From Candidatus Obscuribacterales bacterium (lineage in GTDB: Bacteria > Cyanobacteriota > Vampirovibrionia > Obscuribacterales > Obscuribacteraceae), in the NCBI GenBank assembly GCA_019752635.1, contig JAIELX010000066.1:1-64000 (forward strand): DNA of 64,000 nt, written 5' to 3'. Shown here one piece after another: positions 1 through 7,799 of this stretch (positions within the stretch are counted from its first letter, which is position 1; each line of letters starts with the position of its first letter). The position numbers were made by a program, and so were the translations under genes. Under the pieces are notes generated by a model. The model did no database searches. It saw only the letters and a program-made list of their open reading frames with translations, and was not told where the DNA came from.

Positions 1-69
1 AATAGCAGCAGTCACCCAGCGCAGTTTTGAAATGCTTGGCTCAGAAGATGGAGTTGATTGCGAATCCAT
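1..69 (-). CDS. 5' end of an unidentified leftward gene (partial)
   Basis: On the minus strand a GGAGG at 82-78 stands 8 nt before an ATG at 69. The reading frame stays open for 23 codons to the window edge (MDSQSTPSSEPSISKLRWVT and on). The start is polar and Ser/Pro-rich and turns towards hydrophobic residues at the edge, which would fit a cytoplasmic tail before a membrane helix. A second ATG at 75 is too close to the SD. Only the first 23 residues are visible, so no function can be given. Confidence 0.6.
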   Translation of the reverse strand, partial: MDSQSTPSSEPSISKLRWVTAAI

Positions 70-98
70 GATCATCGCCTCCAATCGGGGCTTTCAGG

Positions 99-129
99 TG
101 TATACGAAAAAATCATGCCAAGGGTTCAA
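99..129 (-). promoter_or_regulatory. Possible promoter of the leftward edge gene
   Basis: On the minus strand TTGAAC (129-124) and TATACA (104-99) are 19 nt apart, a little longer than the usual 17. Transcription would start near 92, just before the GGAGG at 82-78. The call rests only on consensus matching. Confidence 0.3.
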
Positions 130-281
130 CTAGGACGGAAAATTTTCGCCCCTCCCTCCCCTCCGCTGAACCCAAAATGCTCTGCGAGATTTTCCCGGGA
201 AAATCTTTCGTAGCAATTCGGGTTGTCGAAACGGGTGCTCCCCTCTTTCATCGAATAAATGCCTCTGCCGTGTCGCGGTTT

Positions 282-674
282 ATGATGCTGTTTCGTTTAG
301 TCGGACGAGTTCCACTGGCTACGCCCCTCACTGAGTAATTACGTTTCCAGAGTTACATTACTGCGCTCTACAGTGCTAGAGACCTCAGCCAAGTCGAACA
401 ATACTACTGCAAAGATTTGCGCGCCAATTTCAAAGCGTTGGATCAGAATGGTCGAATCGCAAAGTTGAAAGAGTTGAAGGCCTACTACATAGGCGACTAC
501 AAGATTCTGGATCAGAAGGTGAACGGTCAAACTGCTGACGTAACTGCGCGCGGTAGAGCAGTAAATCCGTCCACAAAAAAACTGATGTCGCAAACCGATA
601 CCTTCAACTACGTCAAGGAAGGCGGCTATTGGCGCATCTCCGGCGCGCAGTTGAAAGGCGTCTTCCAACTCTGA
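282..674 (+). pseudogene. Broken NTF2/SnoaL-like small protein gene
   Basis: An open frame from 339 to the TGA at 674 encodes about 111 residues that look like a real domain (FQSYITALYSARDLSQVEQY at the start; GGYWRISGAQLKGVF at the end). The alternating charged and aromatic pattern fits NTF2-like or DUF4878-like lipoprotein domains. No ATG opens this frame. The nearest in-frame ATGs (282, 285) lead through about 18 codons to an in-frame TAA at 336-338. The only internal start is a TTG at 417 with no good SD, and it would remove the first helix. I read it as a gene inactivated by a nonsense change or by loss of its 5' end. Initiation from a rare codon such as ATT at 357 cannot be excluded. 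Confidence 0.45.
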
Positions 675-709
675 TTTGTTCGGAACTTTCATCATTTGAT
701 ACGTTGGTG

Positions 710-737
710 TTGCAAAAATTGTGCTTCATGCTAACAT
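710..737 (+). promoter_or_regulatory. Likely trp operon promoter
   Basis: TTGCAA (710-715), a 16-nt spacer and TAACAT (732-737), with a TG at 729-730 that makes an extended -10. The start would fall near 744, about 44 nt before the leader peptide ATG, giving a leader RNA of about 230 nt before trpE. The site was chosen on consensus and on its place between the broken gene and trpL. Confidence 0.4.
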
Positions 738-787
738 CGCATTCATCTCAAATTTTTTTTCGTCAATTTTTTTGTCGGCAAAGTACT

Positions 788-880
788 ATGAACTGCAACG
801 TCAATAACAAGTTTGGTTGGTGGCCCTGGTTGAATAAACCTGGCAAGCCGCTGTCAGCTTGGCGTTCCGCAGTGCATTAG
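788..880 (+). CDS. trpL: trp leader peptide (attenuator peptide)
   Basis: A 30-codon open frame, ATG at 788 to TAG at 878-880, reads MNCNVNNKFGWWPWLNKPGK and then PLSAWRSAVH. It has four Trp codons (818-820, 821-823, 827-829, 860-862), three of them almost consecutive. A rho-independent terminator follows 24 nt after the stop, and trpE begins 97 nt after it. This is the classic arrangement in which a ribosome starved for charged tRNA-Trp stalls on the Trp codons and lets transcription enter the operon. The SD is weak (GGCAAAG at about 777-783). The frame is open upstream to 629, but that upstream part has no start or protein-like sequence, so the short peptide is the right reading. Confidence 0.88.
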   Translation: MNCNVNNKFGWWPWLNKPGKPLSAWRSAVH

Positions 881-950
881 ATTCGGACCCTTCTGATTCA
901 ATTCAAGACCGCGGGCTTGCTCTAGAAGAAGCTCGCGGTCTTGTTTTTGC
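843..950 (+). terminator. trp attenuator: terminator with competing antiterminator
   Basis: The terminator arms 904-918 and 929-943 form a 15-bp stem with one G-U pair and a 10-nt loop, followed by GTTTTTG. A competing antiterminator pairs GCAAGCCGC (843-851, codons 19-22 of trpL) with GCGGGCTTGC (911-920), nine pairs with one bulged G, and destroys the 5' arm of the terminator. A ribosome stalled at the Trp codons 818-829 leaves 843-851 free. A small local hairpin, CAAGC (844-848) with GCTTG (857-861), could sequester the same segment once the ribosome has passed. The pairings were drawn by hand without energies. Confidence 0.82.
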
Positions 951-976
951 GCATTTTTTTGAGGAAGGGTTTTTCA

Positions 977-2434
977 ATGAATACAGACACACCGCCAGGC
1001 GCGCGGCGCCGCGCCACTGTCCTGAACCTGCTTGGCGATGCTATTACGCCGGCCCGGGCATTTCATGCGCTCGCAGCAGGGCAATCGACTGCGCTGCTGT
1101 TTGAGAGCTCAGAGCATGATTCTAAGCTTGCTCGTTTCTCCGTTATCGCAGTCGATCCTGTTGAACTAATTCGAATCAAGAGTGGCACTGCGACTATTGT
1201 TCGGGGTGATTCACCAACGGTTCACTATCGCGATGCAGAGAATCCGTTCGCGTTGCTGCAAGAGCGACATGATTTCAATACTCGCGATCTTTCGACGGAG
1301 GGCATTTCTTCCGTGCTTCCCTTTAAATCGGGGCTGGCGGGATACATCGGGTACGGGGTGGTCGGCAGTGCTTTTGACGTGCCTCTGCCAGCAAACGATC
1401 CACTAGACGTGCCGGATTGCATGATGGGGTTTTTCGATTCCTGCGTCGTTTTCGATCACTTGTTGCGTAGCATCCACGTCGTATCCTTTCGATCTGCGCA
1501 ACACGCTCAGTCGCTGGCGGACAGTATCCTTCAGCCTTCGAGTTTGCGTCCGTTGTCGCCGCGGCGAGCAAATGAAGATTGCTTTGCAGCAGTCGAGCCG
1601 GCAATTACTCGCGACGCTTTTTTGGAAATGGTTCGCCGTAGTAAGGAGCTCATAGTTGAGGGGCAAGTTTTTCAGATTGTGGTATCGCAGCGCTTTAGCA
1701 CTGTGGTCACGGTAGACGAACTAGATGTTTATCGAATGCTTCAATCTGTGAATCCGTCGCCTTACGCGTACTTTCTCAAGTTTCCGGAGCTGTGTTACTT
1801 GGGCTCTTCGCCCGAGACTCTTGTTGCGTGCAGGGCGGGAAGTGCGTCCCTACGAGCGCTCGCAGGGACCAGACCCCGTCACGCGGATGGCGCGTTAGAT
1901 GATGAAGCCGCCATTGAGTTAGCGCAAAATGTGAAGGAGTTGGCCGAGCATTACATGCTCGTCGATCTGGGGCGTAACGATCTGGGGCGTGTTGCGAAGT
2001 CCGGCACAGTCACTCTCGGAAAGCTTGCCTCGATTGTGCGCTATGCTCACGTGATGCATATGGCTACTAAAATATCCGCAAAGCTTGAAGAGGGTGTTTC
2101 TGCTTTTGATCTGATTGCCAGTTGTTTTCCTGCCGGTACTGTCAGTGGTGCGCCTAAGATTCGTGCCATGCAGTTACTTGCTGAACTGGAACCGGAACAG
2201 CGCGGCATCTATTCGGGCATGGTCGGCTACGTCGACCTGACCGGCGATACAAACGGGGCAATCGCAATTCGATCAGCGCTGATTAAAGACGGTCAAGCGC
2301 ACGTAAATGCGGGTGCCGGAATAGTTTATGACTCCGTTCCTGAAAGCGAGTATGACGAAACTAGAAACAAGGCTGCCAGTGTGTTGCGGGCAATCAGTCT
2401 TGCTCACAGCGCGGAGGGTGTCATATGTCGATAA
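977..2434 (+). CDS. trpE: Anthranilate synthase component I
   Basis: Converts chorismate to anthranilate with ammonia from TrpG, the first step of tryptophan synthesis. The protein has 485 residues starting at ATG 977, 8 nt after GAGGAAGG (961-968). An upstream in-frame ATG at 941 lies inside the terminator and is rejected. The N-terminal domain holds LLFESSE, the motif region that binds feedback tryptophan. The C-terminal chorismate-binding domain holds SSPETLV, AGTRP, the FPAGTVSGAPK block and YDETRNKAA. The last codons overlap the ATG of trpG by 10 nt, so translation is coupled. First structural gene of trpEGDCFBA, behind the attenuator. Confidence 0.97.
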   Translation: MNTDTPPGARRRATVLNLLGDAITPARAFHALAAGQSTALLFESSEHDSKLARFSVIAVDPVELIRIKSGTATIVRGDSPTVHYRDAENPFALLQERHDFNTRDLSTEGISSVLPFKSGLAGYIGYGVVGSAFDVPLPANDPLDVPDCMMGFFDSCVVFDHLLRSIHVVSFRSAQHAQSLADSILQPSSLRPLSPRRANEDCFAAVEPAITRDAFLEMVRRSKELIVEGQVFQIVVSQRFSTVVTVDELDVYRMLQSVNPSPYAYFLKFPELCYLGSSPETLVACRAGSASLRALAGTRPRHADGALDDEAAIELAQNVKELAEHYMLVDLGRNDLGRVAKSGTVTLGKLASIVRYAHVMHMATKISAKLEEGVSAFDLIASCFPAGTVSGAPKIRAMQLLAELEPEQRGIYSGMVGYVDLTGDTNGAIAIRSALIKDGQAHVNAGAGIVYDSVPESEYDETRNKAASVLRAISLAHSAEGVICR

Positions 2435-3015
2435 TCATAATAGACAACTACGATTCGTTTACATACAACCTGTATCAGCTAATCAGAACGATCTCGACCG
2501 GTGTGGTTACTGTGTTCCGCAATGACGCAGTTGCGTTTGACGATCTTGCGGCCTTGAAACCAACGCATATAGTTCTGTCTCCCGGTCCCGGACACCCGTC
2601 TAACGACGCCGACTTTGGTGTCTGCAAGGACATTGTTCGCCGCAATGGTGAACTGCAACGGGCGCAAACCCTTGGCGTGTGCCTCGGGCATCAGGGTATT
2701 GTTCACCATCTCGGTGGCAAGATTTCTCGTGCCCCGGAGATTGTGCACGGGAAACAGAGCGCGATTAGAGTGTGTTCTCCTTCGCCACTTTTCAAAAATC
2801 TGGACAGCGAATTCATTGCAATGCGCTACCACTCACTGATTGCGGAAGAACGCTTTATGCCGGAGACATTGACTGTGACCGCTCGTGAATCAATTGGCAA
2901 TCTAGTGATGGCCGTTGAACACAAATCGGCTCCTCTCTACGGCATTCAGTTTCATCCCGAATCTTTCGCAACTCCGTCGGGGCGTGTAATTATGGAGAAT
3001 TTTCTCGCACTATGA
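2425..3015 (+). CDS. trpG: Anthranilate synthase component II (glutamine amidotransferase)
   Basis: Class I glutamine amidotransferase of 196 residues that supplies ammonia to TrpE. The triad is visible: Cys86 in LGVCLGHQ, with His177 and Glu179 in QFHPESFA. The oxyanion region SPGPGHP is at about 52-58. The start ATG at 2425 follows GGAGGG (2413-2418) and overlaps the end of trpE. The stop overlaps the trpD start as ATGA. It could also serve folate synthesis as PabA if no other copy exists, as in several bacteria, but its place in the operon makes TrpG the primary call. Confidence 0.96.
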   Translation: MSIIIIDNYDSFTYNLYQLIRTISTGVVTVFRNDAVAFDDLAALKPTHIVLSPGPGHPSNDADFGVCKDIVRRNGELQRAQTLGVCLGHQGIVHHLGGKISRAPEIVHGKQSAIRVCSPSPLFKNLDSEFIAMRYHSLIAEERFMPETLTVTARESIGNLVMAVEHKSAPLYGIQFHPESFATPSGRVIMENFLAL

Positions 3016-4031
3016 AAACCTTAGATACTATCAACAGGTTGACTGATTCGCAGGCGACTGAACGCGAGCTTTCGGAACTGCTTCGAGATTTGCAACCGGA
3101 TAAAGTCGATTCGCGAATGTTTCGCCAGATCGTCGGCGTTCTGAAAGATTCGGCTGATCCTGTCATGTTGGAGCATGTTCGCGCACTTCATGAATTTGGA
3201 GCATTAATCGATTGTTCCGGGACCGGGGGCAGCGGTCTTCCTCGGTTCAATACTTCGACCGCCGTGGCTTTTGTACTTGCTTGCGCCGGACTGAAGGTGG
3301 TGAAGTTTGGCAATCGAGCGGTGAACGGGCGCTCGGGAAGTTTCGATTTCCTTGACGTACTCCGCTATCCATCCACTGATTCTATTCGGTTCGCCTCTGC
3401 GTTGATGGCGGAAACCGGTCTGGTATTTTTGTTTGCTCCATCCATATATCCCTCATTCGCACGACTTTCGTCCGTGCGGAAGGGCCTTGGAGTAAGCACT
3501 GCGCTGAACTTTGTCGGACCTTTGCTGAACCCGGTTCGTGTTTCATACCGGCTCACCGGCATCTCAGATTCGAGAATGCAGGAGGTCACCGCCAAGTTTC
3601 TGGCGGAGGATGAGGACTTGCTGGAGGCGCTTCTGGTGCGGAGTGCGCGAGGGTTGGATGAAATAGACTCAGTCGGTGAAACATTTGTAATCTCGGTGGC
3701 AGCCGGACAAGTCACAGCATGCATTGTCTCCGCCTCGGATCTGTATCAGGGCTCCAGCGCTGACCGCGTGGACTCTGCCCCTGAAAAGCCTTTTGCATTC
3801 AGCTACTCTGTCGCCGACAATGTGGCGGCATTCTTCCGCGTGCTGGCAGGAAAGACAAACGATGAGGCTTTTCGATTGGTCGTTCTCAATGCGGGCGCGG
3901 CCCTCAAAGTTGCGAATGTTGTTTCGAGCCTGGTTGATGGCTGCCTCTTAGCCGAGGAGTTGCTGATTTCCGGACGTGTTCTCGCGAGCTACGAGTCATG
4001 CAGGAGGGTTTATGAAAGGATTTCTCGCTGA
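3012..4031 (+). CDS. trpD: Anthranilate phosphoribosyltransferase (divergent)
   Basis: Transfers phosphoribose from PRPP to anthranilate. The 339-residue length, position in the operon and overall motif order fit TrpD: CSGTGG at 68-73, GNRAV at 100-104, SGS at 108-110, the VRKGLGVSTALNFVGPLLNP block and GLDEID. Several normally fixed residues differ. The Asp after GTGG is Ser74, the His of KHGN is Phe99 (KFGN), and the HP before the conserved Arg region is YP. The fold and PRPP loop look intact, so the enzyme is probably active, but it is an outlier. Start ATG 3012 overlaps trpG by 4 nt. Confidence 0.92.
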   Translation: MKTLDTINRLTDSQATERELSELLRDLQPDKVDSRMFRQIVGVLKDSADPVMLEHVRALHEFGALIDCSGTGGSGLPRFNTSTAVAFVLACAGLKVVKFGNRAVNGRSGSFDFLDVLRYPSTDSIRFASALMAETGLVFLFAPSIYPSFARLSSVRKGLGVSTALNFVGPLLNPVRVSYRLTGISDSRMQEVTAKFLAEDEDLLEALLVRSARGLDEIDSVGETFVISVAAGQVTACIVSASDLYQGSSADRVDSAPEKPFAFSYSVADNVAAFFRVLAGKTNDEAFRLVVLNAGAALKVANVVSSLVDGCLLAEELLISGRVLASYESCRRVYERISR

Positions 4032-4815
4032 AATGTATCCCGTTAAAGTGAACGAGATTCTGCGCGCCAAGCAAGCCTGTGCTATCGACGAAACCGGCAT
4101 TGTCGCTTTGTCGCCTGAAGGATCTTTCAAGCGCGCGCTTCAATCGAACCAGTCGCTTCGGATCATCGCTGAGGTAAAACCTGCGTCACCAGCATATGGG
4201 CAATTGACGTCATCGTCGTCTACGTCGGCTGATATTGCCCGACTTTACGAAAGCGAAGCGGCCGCGCTCTCTGTCCTAACCGACGAGCACTACTTCAAGG
4301 GAAGTTATGACCTGTTGGCCGGCGTTGCGAGCACAAGCGTTTTGCCCGTGCTGTGCAAGGACTTTGTGATTGACCCCTATCAGGTCGTGCGTGCCCGAGC
4401 TGCTGGCGCCGCTGCTGTGTTGTTGATTGTGCGCATCCTTTCAGACGCGGAGCTGAGGACGCTTTCGGCGCTCATAACACAATATGGCATGACTGCCGTT
4501 GTTGAGATACAAAACGAGCAGGATCTAGCCAGGGCGGAAAAGATTAGCGCTGATACTGTTTTGATCAATAATCGCGATTTGGAAACGCTGGCAATAGATC
4601 TCAGTACAACTGCTCGCTTAGCGCCTCTACTGAATTCCGACGCTGTCGTCATTTCCGCAAGCGGCATCAATTCTCCTTCGGATATTGAGGTGTTGCGCCC
4701 ATTTGCTTCTAACTTTTTGATAGGTTCGGCGTTAATGCGCAGCGAAGATCCGGCGCTTCTACTGCAGCAATTGAAACAAGCGGGCAATGCGGCTGCCGCG
4801 GGAGGGAAGCGATGA
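4012..4815 (+). CDS. trpC: Indole-3-glycerol phosphate synthase
   Basis: Closes CdRP to indole-3-glycerol phosphate. The TIM-barrel protein has 267 residues. Visible active-site blocks are IIAEVKPASPAYG (catalytic Glu and Lys), LCKDFVID, VEIQNEQDLARA, INNRDL, SASGI and IGSALMRSEDP. The start ATG at 4012 follows AGGAGGG (4002-4008) at the short distance of 3 nt and overlaps trpD by 20 nt. A second ATG at 4033 is in frame but too far from an SD. The stop overlaps the trpF ATG by 4 nt. It is a separate gene, not fused to trpF as in enterics. Confidence 0.95.
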   Translation: MKGFLAEMYPVKVNEILRAKQACAIDETGIVALSPEGSFKRALQSNQSLRIIAEVKPASPAYGQLTSSSSTSADIARLYESEAAALSVLTDEHYFKGSYDLLAGVASTSVLPVLCKDFVIDPYQVVRARAAGAAAVLLIVRILSDAELRTLSALITQYGMTAVVEIQNEQDLARAEKISADTVLINNRDLETLAIDLSTTARLAPLLNSDAVVISASGINSPSDIEVLRPFASNFLIGSALMRSEDPALLLQQLKQAGNAAAAGGKR

Positions 4816-5531
4816 AGGCGAAGGGAATGTCTACAAATCTGCAGATTTGTAGACATAACACACCGGTGGTCCGCGAAGGTGTAGATTCCGACCGGACGTT
4901 GGTCAGTAAACGCCCTCTAGTCAAGGTCTGCGGGGTTCGCAGTTTGCAAGATGCGGCACTGGCAATTGAATGCGGAGCGAATCTGATTGGATTGATCTTC
5001 GTAGAATCAAGTCGGCGCCAGGTCGATCCGACCGAGGCGATGTTGATTTGCAACAGCCTTCGCGGCAGAGCCCGCTTTGTCGGGGTCTTTCAGAACGCGA
5101 CAGTTTCTTATATCAATGAAATAGTGGCGAAGTTGCAGCTTTCCGACATACAGTTGCACGGTGACGAATCGCCGGAGTATTGTCGTTCCGTTAACGGCGC
5201 TGTGATCAAGGCGTTTTCTGTCGATAAGTCCAGTGCTGCCAATTTGACCGAACCGTTCGAGGGGGCGGTCTCGCACTTTCTCTTCGATCGCCCGAAGAAT
5301 CGCGTTGCCCCCGAGTGGCGCAACGAATTGTTCGATTTTCTCGCCAGGCGAAAGTCGTCTGCCACCCCGTTTTTTGTTGCGGGCGGTCTAGATGAGTTCA
5401 ATGTGTGCGAGGTCCTCCAATTACTGTCACCGCATGCGGTGGATGTTGCATCCGGAATTGAGTCGCGGCCCGGCGTTAAAGACCCCGAGAAAATGCGCCG
5501 CTTTATTGAAGAGGTTCGAAATTATGATTAG
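4812..5531 (+). CDS. trpF: Phosphoribosylanthranilate isomerase with an N-terminal extension
   Basis: Isomerises PRA to CdRP. The TIM-barrel core starts only at about residue 37 (LVKVCGVRSLQDA, catalytic Cys) and ends with the usual phosphate-binding part FVAGGLDE and VDVASGIESRPGVKDPEKM. The family normally starts right at the LVKVCG motif, so the first 36 residues are extra. Residues 6-15 of this extension are encoded by a perfect 30-bp palindrome (4827-4856). The start ATG 4812 is coupled to trpC (ATGA) and lies 5 nt after GGAGGG (4801-4806). An alternative is a shorter protein from TTG 4899, which has no clear SD. The stop overlaps trpB by 8 nt. Confidence 0.94.
   Translation: MKAKGMSTNLQICRHNTPVVREGVDSDRTLVSKRPLVKVCGVRSLQDAALAIECGANLIGLIFVESSRRQVDPTEAMLICNSLRGRARFVGVFQNATVSYINEIVAKLQLSDIQLHGDESPEYCRSVNGAVIKAFSVDKSSAANLTEPFEGAVSHFLFDRPKNRVAPEWRNELFDFLARRKSSATPFFVAGGLDEFNVCEVLQLLSPHAVDVASGIESRPGVKDPEKMRRFIEEVRNYD
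4827..4856. repeat. Perfect 30-bp palindrome inside trpF
   Basis: The left arm ATGTCTACAAATCTG (4827-4841) and the right arm CAGATTTGTAGACAT (4842-4856) are exact reverse complements with no spacer. Being 30 nt long and in frame, it encodes MSTNLQICRH when read in either direction. In the polycistronic mRNA it would fold into a long hairpin 15 nt after the trpF start. It sits in the dispensable extension before the conserved TrpF core. Confidence 0.97.
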
Positions 5532-6690
5532 CACAGGTCTGTTTGGAAAGTTCGGCGGCGTGTATGCGCCCGAAACGTTGATACCGGCGTTGGAGCAGCT
5601 GGAAGCCGAGTTCAACCGATTGTCGGTTGATGAAGCGTTCTTGAAAGAGTACCGGCAGTTGCTGCGCACATACGCCGGGCGACCAACACCGCTCTATTAC
5701 GCGCGCAATTTATCACGCTCTTATGAAGCTGATATCTATCTGAAGCGAGAAGATCTATTGCACGGTGGTGCTCACAAGACCAACAATGCTTTGGGGCAGG
5801 GCCTGTTGGCTCGTGCTATGGGTAAGCGGCGATTGATCGCCGAGACCGGCGCCGGACAGCATGGTGTAGCTACGGCGATGGTCGGTGCTTTGTTGGGAAT
5901 GGAAACAGAGATCTTTATGGGCGAATTGGACATCGAGCGCCAACGCCCGAATGTGTTACGCATGGAATTGCTCGGGGCCCGTGTTCATCCCGTCTGCACG
6001 GGTGGAAGGGCTTTGAAGGATGCGATCAATGGTGCGCTGCGAGAATGGATCTCGTCTGTCCGAGATACCCACTATCTACTCGGTACCGCTGCCGGACCAC
6101 ATCCATTTCCGACGATGGTGAAGTTCTTTCAAAAAGTGATTGGTGAGGAAGCCCGAGAACAGTTTAGCCTTGAGCCCGGCGGGTTGCCGGATGCCGTCGT
6201 AGCTTGTGTCGGTGGTGGATCAAATGCCATTGGGATTTTTAACGCCTTTCTCAATGATGCCGACGTGCGTCTGATTGGAGTCGAACCTGCGGGAAAGGGA
6301 TTGGACACTTCGGCTCACGGCGCGGTCCTCCAAAAAGGAACCACCGGGTGCTTGCACGGAATGATCAGCAAAGTGATGCAGACGGCAGATGGTCAGATTC
6401 TTGAAGCGCACAGCATTTCCGCCGGGCTGGATTATCCTTCGGTTGGTCCGGAACATGCACACCTGCAGGAGTCGGGGCGGGCAACCTATGTTGGCGCCAC
6501 TGATGTGGAAGCATTGTTCTCCTACAAAGAATTGGCGAGGCAAGAGGGCATTATTCCCGCGCTGGAAAGCGCGCACGCCGTAGCGTATGCGATGCACCTG
6601 GCGCGCAGTAAGCCGGGGGCGAGAATTCTTGTGAATCTATCCGGGCGTGGTGATAAAGACTTGGAACAGGTGATGAAGTATGTTGGATAG
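5524..6690 (+). CDS. trpB: Tryptophan synthase beta chain
   Basis: PLP enzyme joining indole with serine to give tryptophan. It has 388 residues from ATG 5524, which overlaps the trpF end by 8 nt. Visible motifs: FGKFGGVYAPETL at the start, the PLP lysine in HGGAHKTNNALGQ, ETGAGQHG, the phosphate-binding GGGSNAIG and SGRGDKD near the end. Length and order match standard TrpB1. It pairs with TrpA, whose gene starts 11 nt before the trpB stop. Confidence 0.97.
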   Translation: MISTGLFGKFGGVYAPETLIPALEQLEAEFNRLSVDEAFLKEYRQLLRTYAGRPTPLYYARNLSRSYEADIYLKREDLLHGGAHKTNNALGQGLLARAMGKRRLIAETGAGQHGVATAMVGALLGMETEIFMGELDIERQRPNVLRMELLGARVHPVCTGGRALKDAINGALREWISSVRDTHYLLGTAAGPHPFPTMVKFFQKVIGEEAREQFSLEPGGLPDAVVACVGGGSNAIGIFNAFLNDADVRLIGVEPAGKGLDTSAHGAVLQKGTTGCLHGMISKVMQTADGQILEAHSISAGLDYPSVGPEHAHLQESGRATYVGATDVEALFSYKELARQEGIIPALESAHAVAYAMHLARSKPGARILVNLSGRGDKDLEQVMKYVG

Positions 6691-7498
6691 TAGATACAAA
6701 CGCGCATTCGCGAAGATCAAGACGACCGGGCGAAAGGCCTTTATCCCATTTAACCTGCTGGGTTATCCCAATGCGGAGCGCTGCCTGCAGTCTGCAAAGT
6801 TAATGATTGAATCCGGCGCAACAGCGTTGGAGTTCGGCATTGCATTCTCGGATCCACTGGCGGATGGTCCCGTTATCCAGCAAGCTGCCACTAGCGTTAT
6901 TGAATCCGGGTTCTCGTTCTCGGACGCTCTGGCACTTTTAAGTGAGATTAGAAATTTGGACAGCAATATTCCAATTGGATTGCTCGTTTACTTCAACACT
7001 GTACTCAGCCAGGGTGTCGAGAGCTTCTTTCAACAGGCTGCCGCCGCGGGTGTTGATGGTGTGCTTGTTGTTGACCTGCCGCCGGAATCCTATGCCCCAA
7101 TCGAAAGTATTGTCAGGAAATCGGGATTAGACAGTATCTTTCTCATTTCGCCGCTGACCACCCTGGAGAGACTGGGGGTAATCAACCGCTACGCTTCCGG
7201 CTTCCTTTACGCGGTTTCGCGCTTGGGAATCACCGGAACGGACGAGCGCTACGATATGCAGTTGTCGCAATTGCTAAGCATGGCTCGCAGCGAAAGCGAC
7301 TTGCCTGTCTGTGTTGGTTTCGGAGTTTCGAACGCTGCTGCTGCGCAAAAAATATTTTCCGCCGGTGCTGATGGAGTTATTACCGGATCGCGAATAGTAG
7401 AGATCCTCAATGCGGACAATTCTATCGATTGCGGCTCACTGCGTGCTTTTCTGCGCACTATGGTCGAGGCGGAGCAACCACTTTCAGCAAAAAAATAA
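6680..7498 (+). CDS. trpA: Tryptophan synthase alpha chain
   Basis: Cleaves indole-3-glycerol phosphate to indole, which is channelled to TrpB. A TIM barrel of 272 residues with the catalytic Glu in LEFGIAFSDPLADGP and the Asp in the same block, plus the phosphate site GFGVSN and ITGSRIV. The start ATG 6680 overlaps trpB. It is the last gene of the operon. The stop is followed by an A/T-rich tract but no convincing terminator stem. A long-loop hairpin (7538-7545 with 7574-7581) lies downstream. Confidence 0.96.
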   Translation: MLDSRYKRAFAKIKTTGRKAFIPFNLLGYPNAERCLQSAKLMIESGATALEFGIAFSDPLADGPVIQQAATSVIESGFSFSDALALLSEIRNLDSNIPIGLLVYFNTVLSQGVESFFQQAAAAGVDGVLVVDLPPESYAPIESIVRKSGLDSIFLISPLTTLERLGVINRYASGFLYAVSRLGITGTDERYDMQLSQLLSMARSESDLPVCVGFGVSNAAAAQKIFSAGADGVITGSRIVEILNADNSIDCGSLRAFLRTMVEAEQPLSAKK

Positions 7499-7799
7499 AA
7501 TTTTTTCGTCGAGTTTTTGCTGTGACCAGGGCGATCAACAGCCCGTCTACGCGTTGCCAATTGCTGTCAATAGCGGGCTGTGAACTGCGAAAAAAGTGCT
7601 TTCCCTCAGAGATAATTGCTCAATCTTTTTTTCCGGCAAAGTTTCTTGAAGTCTAAGTTAGATCCGCATATGCCGCGCTCAGCCCGCAGGCACTAGCCCG
7701 GGACCACGTGTGTCATGCGCCTTGGTCATAGAATTTATTAGCTGACAGCGTATGATCCAACTTAAAATACGCAGCCTATGCCGATGGAGTTTTTAGCAC
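7499..7799. other. Intergenic space after the trp operon
   Basis: No coding frame is supported. It starts with an A-run and T-run (7489-7507), holds an 8-bp stem with a 28-nt loop (ACAGCCCG 7538-7545 with CGGGCTGT 7574-7581) and a 22-nt stretch (7621-7642) closely resembling the sequence just before trpL (764-784). A weak -10 TAAAAT at 7763-7768 may serve the next gene. Confidence 0.4.

Noticed and set aside
629..880. An 83-codon frame containing the trp leader
   Set aside because: Only the last 30 codons, from ATG 788, look like a peptide. The upstream part overlaps the NTF2-like remnant, the promoter and the T-runs and has no ribosome site.
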